A stretch of 64,000 nt of DNA from Calamus simplicifolius (taxonomy: Eukaryota > Streptophyta > Magnoliopsida > Arecales > Arecaceae): contig UESW01004362.1 of assembly GCA_900491605.1 (NCBI GenBank), forward strand, positions 299,997 through 363,996. Direction: 5' to 3'. Position numbers and translations under genes: made by a program. Each line of letters begins with the position of its first letter. The stretch's first letter is position 1. The notes beneath the pieces were generated by a model, which was given only the letters and a program-made list of their open reading frames with translations, made no database searches and was not told the DNA's origin. Positions 58,920 to 64,000 of the stretch are shown piece after piece.

Positions 58920-60880
58920 TGATGTGGCTGATCCAGCGCCGTTAGAATAAAAGGTAACAGCAGCTAACGAAGGTTACCGCATCCCGACCCCGAGACCACC
59001 CTCCAGTCTCAAGGTGCGCCATCACCTTCTCACTACGGGACCTCCCCCGGTCTCGGGGTAAGGTCACCATATCTCGACCCCGAGACCCCCCTCCGGTCTC
59101 AGGGTGCACAAGCATTATCTCACCCCCGAGACCTCCTTCGGTATTAGGGTGAGATCACCATATCCCGACCCCGAGACCCCCCTCCGGTCTCGGGGTACAC
59201 CAGCACCATCTCACCTCCGGGACCTCCTCCGGTCTCGGGGTGAGGTCGCCATATCCCAACCCGAGACCCCCTCCGGTCTCGGGGTGCACCAGCACCATCT
59301 CACCCTCGGGACCTCCTCCGGTCTCGGGGTGAGGTCGCCATATCCCGACCCCGAGATCCCCCTCCGGTCTCAAGGTGCACCAGCACCATCTCACCCCCGG
59401 ACCTCCTCCGGTCTCAAGTTGATGTCGCCATATCCCGACCCTGAGACCCCCCTCCGGTCTCGGGGTGCACAGCACCATCTCACCCCTGGACCTCCTCTGG
59501 TCTCGGGGTGAGGTTGCCATATCCTGACCCCGAGACCCCCCTCCGGTCTCGGGGTGCAGCAGCACCAGCTCACCCACGGGACCTTCTCCGGTCTCGGGGT
59601 GAGGTCGCCATATCCGACCCCGAGACCCCTCTCCGGTCTTGGGGTGCACCAGCACCATCTCACCCCCGGGACCTCCTCCAGTCTCAGGGTGAGGTCGCCA
59701 TGTCCCGACCCTGAGACCCCCATCGGTCTTGGGGTGCACCAGCACCATCTCACCCCGGGACCTCCTCCGGTCTCGGGGTGAGGTCGCCATATCCCGACCC
59801 GAGACCCCGCTCCAGTCTCGGGGTGCACCAGCACCATCTCACCCCTGGGACCTGCTCTGGTCTCGGGGTGAGGTCGCCATATCCCGACCCGAGACCCCCC
59901 TCCGGTCTCGGGGTGCACCAGCACCATCTTACCCCCAGGACCTCCTCCGGTCTCGGGGTGAGGTGGCCATATCCTGACCCCGAGATACCCCTCCGGTCTC
60001 GGGGTGCACCAGCACCATCTCACCCCGAGACCTCCTATGGTCTCAGGGAGGTCGCCATATCTCGACCCGAGACCCCCCCTCCGGTCTCGGGGTGCAGCAC
60101 GATCTCACCCCCGGGACCTCTCCAGTCTCGGGTGAGGTCGCCATATCCCGATCCTGAGACCCCCCTCCGGTCTCGGGGTGCACCAGCACCATCTCACCCC
60201 TGGGACCTCCTTCGATCTCGGGGTGAGGTCACCGTGTCTTGACCCGAGATCCCCCTTCGGTCTAGGGGTGCATAGGCATCATCAACATTCAGCACAATGT
60301 GAACTAGCCTTCGAACCAAACGACAACTCCGGTTCACCTGGCGCACCCATGTGATACGCCGTGCGCCTGTGGCTGCTTGCGGCCATGCCTCGTAACGGCG
60401 TATGGTGCATTGCATGTGTCCCTGTGCATGACTATGCCCCGTTATGGAGTACAATTCACTACCACTTATAACTGTGCGCGGTCATGTCAAGCAACGACGC
60501 GCACCAAATACAACCACGGCTGCTAGACACGTGTAAAGTCATATTGACAGGTAACGCGGGATGCTTCGGCGCGCACAGTGATGGTACGACAGCAATCTTC
60601 TGGAACAGAAAGATGGAACATTCGGACAGGTATAAAAACACACGCTCGCGCTGTAAGTAAGGATTCGAACTCTGGTTTTCTAGCTTTCTTCCCTCTAGCA
60701 AAACCCTAACTGTCTTAGCTCTCTTCTGCTGAGCAGTTCTTGTCTAATCCCAAATAACTAACTTGAGCATCGGAGGGTCCCCATCGGAGCATCCGGTCTT
60801 CGGGGACTTTTCTTGTAGGGGTCTGGAGAGAAGGACGTCCATCTTCCCTGACGCTTGAAGAAGGTGACTTGGCGTCATCA
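58920..60880 (+). repeat. 5' LTR of gypsy element 3 (1.96 kb)
   Basis: Starts TGATGTGGC and ends GCGTCATCA (TGATG...CATCA inverted ends). It has a TATA box TATAAAAACACACG at 60631 and the primer site directly after. About two thirds of it is the 90-bp repeat array. Confidence 0.83.
58980..60275. repeat. 90-bp tandem array in the LTR of gypsy element 3
   Basis: About 14 units of GACCCCGAGACCCCCCTCC / GGTCTCGGGGTGCACCAGC / ACCATCTCACCCCCGGGACC / TCCTCCGGTCTCGGGGTGAG / GTCGCCATATCCC. Each unit has GGTCTCGGGG twice and its partner CCCCGAGACC once. The long open frames here on both strands are by-products of the GC-rich repeat. Confidence 0.95.
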
Positions 60881-60902
60881 GATTGATGCGCCAGGAAGGG
60901 GG
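60881..60902 (+). other. primer-binding site of gypsy element 3
   Basis: GATTGATGCGCCAGGAAGGG directly after the LTR, matching the site of gypsy element 1 at most positions. Confidence 0.78.
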
Positions 60903-60959
60903 GAGAAAGAGAAAGACATCGAACCAGCAATCTGCGATCTCTTTTCTCATGTTCCTGAA

Positions 60960-61215
60960 GCCATGGTGCGACCCGTACGAAGGGAGTCTTTGCCACTTGC
61001 GCTGGGGGGCAGCGCCGAGGAGCCGGTCCACCTACGGAGGTCCCCCCGGCTCTCGCGGCCAGCATTCCGGCACCGCTGCATCCCCAGGAGGCTGGACCTT
61101 CCGCTCCTCCGGCCGATGTCCCAACGCCTCCATCGCAGCAGCTCCATGAAGATCGATTCACCGCCCTAGCCACGCAGTCCAATCTCTGGCGGCGGTGGTT
61201 CAAGGCCCTACGATA
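60960..61215 (+). pseudogene. gag N-terminal remnant of gypsy element 3
   Basis: A Pro/Ala-rich reading frame (PALAASIPAPLHPQEAGPS, then LHEDRFTALATQSN) resembles the start of Tat gag as in elements 1 and 2. A candidate ATG is near 60962, but a frameshift separates it from the rest. Sequence then jumps straight into integrase at about 61210. Confidence 0.65.
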
Positions 61216-62196
61216 GGGGTACTTTTGGCCGACCATGAAGGAGGACGCAGCCAAGCTTGTTAAGAGATGTGATAGCTATCAGCGCCATGCTAATATCCAG
61301 CGACAGCCGACATCTCAATTAACACCCTTGGTGGCACCCTGGCCCTTCGCCTAGTGGGGTATGGATATCTTGGGACCATTTCCCCCGGCCTCCGGGCAGC
61401 GAAAGTTCCTCTTGTGGCTGTTGATCACTTCACAAAGTGGGTTGAAGCCGAGGCCCTTGCTAAGATCACAGAAAGCAAAGTGAGATCCTTCTTTTGGAAG
61501 TCCATTATATGTCGGTTCGGACTGCCGCACACCTTGGTCACCGACAATGGCTGGCAGTTTGACAACATGCCCTTCCAAGAATTCTGCTTCGAACTGGACA
61601 TTCGTCAGAAATTTAGTTCCGTCGGGCACCCTCAGACCAACGAGGCGGCCGAGGTAACTAATCGAATCATTCTCCAAGGGCTGAGAACTCGACTGGATGA
61701 CCGTAAGGGACGATGGGTGGAGGAGCTCCCCAATGTGCTATGGGCCTACCACACAACGCCATGAGCCCCCACCGGCGAGACCCCATTCAGCCTAGTCTTT
61801 GGATCCGAAGCCGTCATCCCAGTAGAGATTGGCTCACCGAGCCCTCGGGTAGAGTCGTACAACGAGGAAGGCAACCCAGACCAGCTGCGAGCCAACCTCG
61901 ACCTGGTGGAGGAAATGCAAGACCGAGTGCGACTTCGGATGGCGGTCTACCGGCAATGGGCCGCCAAATATTACAACGCCCGTGTGCGTCCCAGGACTTT
62001 CCTACTGGGGGACCTGATCCTTCGACGGGCTGAAGTCTCGAAGCCAGTGGAGGGAGGCAAGCTAGCTCTAAATTGGGAAGGACCCTATCGGATCACTGAG
62101 ACACTTCGTCACGGAGCTTACAAGATTGAAGAGCTCGATGGAAAGCCGCTTCCTAGGACATGGAATGCAGACAACCTTCGTCGGTACTATCAGTAG
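61210..62196 (+). pseudogene. integrase of gypsy element 3 (near-complete, frameshifted)
   Basis: Begins within the zinc region (GYFWPTMKEDAAKLVKRCDS, the second Cys of the Cys pair being Tyr). Then the catalytic core: MDILGPFPPASG near 61359, a 1-base shift, VAVDHFTKWVEAEALAK near 61414, TDNGWQF near 61540 and the Glu in EVTNR near 61650. A TGA interrupts near 61762. The C-terminal DNA-binding part runs to LRRYYQ-stop at 62196 (VRPRTFLLGDLILRRAEV; NWEGPYRITETLRHG). All three DDE acids are visible. It would join element DNA to the chromosome, but stops and a shift disable it. Confidence 0.88.
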
Positions 62197-62289
62197 CGCA
62201 TTCCTCCTCTCACATTAAATACCGTGCTTGTATTCTTTTGGTCTTTCGCCCTCATTCTATATTAACAAATTTTAATTTTAGCTCCTGAG

Positions 62290-64000
62290 TTCTTTTACCA
62301 AAAGCCCTAGGCCAGCCAGGCATAAAGCCCGACACCCATCGGCACCTGAAGCCCTGCACCAACCAGGCATAAAGTCCGACACCCATCGACACCTAAAGCC
62401 CTGGGCCAGCCAGGCATAAAGCCCAACACCCGTTGGCATCTAAAGCCCTGGGCCAGCCAGGCATGAAGCCCGACACACGTCGGCACCTGAAGCCCTACAC
62501 TAGCCAGGCACAAAGCCCGACACCCATCGGCACCTAAAGCCCTGGGCCAGCCAGGCATGAAGCCCGACACCCGTCGGCACCTAAAGCCCTGGGCCAGCCA
62601 GGCACAAAGCCCGACACATATCGGTACCTAAAGCCATGCACCAGCCAGGCACAAAGCCCGACACCCATCGGCACCTAAAGCCCTGGGCCAGCCAGGCATA
62701 AAGCCCGACACCCGTCGGCATCTAAAGCCTTGGGCCAGCCAGGCATGAAGCCCGACACCCGTCGGCATCTAAAGCCCTGGCCAGCTAGGCATGAAGCCCG
62801 ACACCCGTCGGCACCTGAAGCCCTACACCAGCCAGGCACAAAGCCTGACACCCATCGGCACCTAAAGCCCTAGGCCAGCTAGGCATAAATCCCGACACCC
62901 ATCGACATCTAAAGCCTTGGGCCAGCCAGGCATGAAGCTCGACACCCGTTGGAATCTAAAGCCCTGGGCCAGCTAGGCACAAAGCCCGACACCCATCGGT
63001 ATCTAAAGCCCTGGGCCAGCCAGGCATAAAGCCCGACACCCGTCGGCACTTAAAGCCCTGGGCCAGCCAGGCATAAAGCCCGACACCCATCGGCACCTAA
63101 AGCCCTGGGCCAGCTAGGCATAAAACCTGACACCCGTCGGTACCTAAAGCCCTGGGCCAGCCAGGCACAAAGCCCGACACCCGTCGGCATCTAAAGCCCG
63201 GGGCCAGCCAGGCATAAAGCCCGACACCCATCAGCACTTAAAGCCCTGGGCCAGCCAGGCATAAAGCCCGACACCCGTCGGCACCTAAAGCCCTGGGCCA
63301 GCCAGGCACAAAGCCCGACACCCATCGGCACCTAAAGCCATGCACCAGCCAGGCACAAAGCCCGAGACCCATTGGCACCTAAAGCCCTGGGCCAGCTAAG
63401 CACAAAGCCCGACACCCGTCGGCATCTAAAGCCCTGGGCCAGCCAGGAATAAAGCTCGACACCCATCAGCACTTAAAGCCCTGGGCCAGTCAGGCATAAA
63501 GCCCGACCCATCGGCACCTAAAGCCCTGGGCCAGCCAGGCATAAAGCCCGACACCCGTCAGCACCTGAAGCCCTGCACCAGCCAGGTAAAGCCCGACACC
63601 CATCGGCACCTAAAGCCCTGGGCCAGCCAGGCACAAAGCCCAACACCCATCGGCATCTAAAGCCCTGGTCCAGCCAGGAATAAAGCCCGACACCCGTCGG
63701 CACTTAAAGCCCTGGGCCAGCCAGGCATAAAGCCCAACACCCGTCGGCATCTAAAGCCCTGGGCCAGCCAGGCATAAAGCCCGACACCCATCGACATCTA
63801 AAGCCCTGGGCCAGCCAAGCATAAAGCCTGACACCCATCGGCATCTAAAGCCCTGGGCCAGCCAGGCATAAAGCCCGACACCCATCGGCATCTAAAGCCC
63901 TAGGCTAGCCAGGCATAAAGCTCGACACCCGTTGGCACCTAAAGCCCTGGGCCAGCCAGGCATAAAGCCTGACACCCGTCGGCAGCTAAAGCCCTGGGCC
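62290..64000. repeat. 47-bp tandem array in the 3' region of gypsy element 3
   Basis: About 36 units of AAAGCCCTGGGCCAGCCAGG / CATAAAGCCCGACACCCGTC / GGCACCT, running off the window edge. Units vary at a few fixed places (CATAAAG or CACAAAG, CCCGT or CCCAT, GGCACCT or GGCATCT). Each carries two short inverted repeats, CCTGGGCCAGCCAGG and CCGACACCCGTCGG. Confidence 0.95.

Larger units (their letters stand above)
58920..64000 (+). mobile_element. Tat-like Ty3-gypsy element 3 (truncated by window edge)
   Basis: 5' LTR (58920-60880), primer site, gag start, integrase and a 47-bp repeat array are present. The 3' LTR is outside the window. It is inserted in CAD copy B: sequence matching copy A (ACCAAGAA...TTCAC, 23945-23977) stops exactly at 58919. 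Internal deletion has removed most of gag, protease, RT and RNase H. Confidence 0.88.

Noticed and set aside
59155..60242. Long open frames on both strands (135-211 codons) with repeated Pro/Arg/Gly motifs
   Set aside because: They arise from the 90-bp GC-rich repeat lacking stop codons. They overlap on both strands and lie inside an LTR.
62307..63703. Minus-strand open frames with repeated CLVGxGLQVP-like motifs
   Set aside because: Translation of the 47-bp tandem array; no start context or domain.
62290..64000. Regular 47-bp repeats resembling a CRISPR array
   Set aside because: Units abut with no unique spacers, the genome is a plant, and the array lies in a Tat element.

Overview
The window looks like a gene-poor, retrotransposon-dense stretch of a flowering-plant nuclear genome. 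The evidence is Ty1-copia (Angela-like and SIRE-like) and Ty3-gypsy (Tat-like) LTR retrotransposons, a Mutator-like foldback element, a Tourist-like MITE, an Au-type SINE and spliced plant genes with GT-AG introns. A monocot, perhaps a palm, is my guess; nothing in the sequence proves it.

Layout, left to right. 1-3355: 5' end of a minus-strand Tat-like gypsy element (decayed gag start, primer site, 2.8 kb LTR). 3934-6286: minus-strand SIRE-type LTR filled with short hairpins, with a polypurine tract and a little internal sequence to about 6560. 7086-7218: a 133-bp alternating pyrimidine/purine tract. 7282-16923: complete but decayed Angela-like Copia element with target-site duplication (TSD) GACAC. 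18048-23166 (minus): an intact six-exon gene for a CAD1-type cinnamyl-alcohol-dehydrogenase-like protein (362 aa by my exon model), with a 5'-UTR exon and TATA box near 24.2 kb. 24372-27146: a palindromic Mutator-like/foldback element (9-bp TSD) about 130 bp upstream of that TATA box. 27225-45436: Tat-like gypsy element (TSD CTACT) whose 3' LTR is split by a 10.4-kb SIRE element at 34368-44788 (TSD CATAC). 46385-58919: a second, tandem, same-strand copy of the CAD region. It is a pseudogene, hit by a MITE at its stop codon, deletions, a nonsense codon, a lost splice acceptor and two large insertions in its 5'-UTR intron. The first insertion (55297-58796, TSD AAGCA) is an LTR-flanked element carrying an intronless copy of the ER-Golgi cargo-receptor gene ERGIC3. 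The second (58920 to the window end) is a third Tat-like gypsy element with a 2-kb LTR made largely of a 90-bp repeat, a gag-to-integrase internal deletion, and a 47-bp repeat array that runs off the edge.

Only the CAD gene at 18-24 kb looks functional. The duplicated CAD copy is useful because its intact partner gives the empty-site sequence for several insertions. Two themes recur: nested insertions datable by TSDs, and tandem arrays of short inverted repeats in the non-coding parts of four retroelements. No RNA genes, CRISPR arrays or bacterial features were seen.
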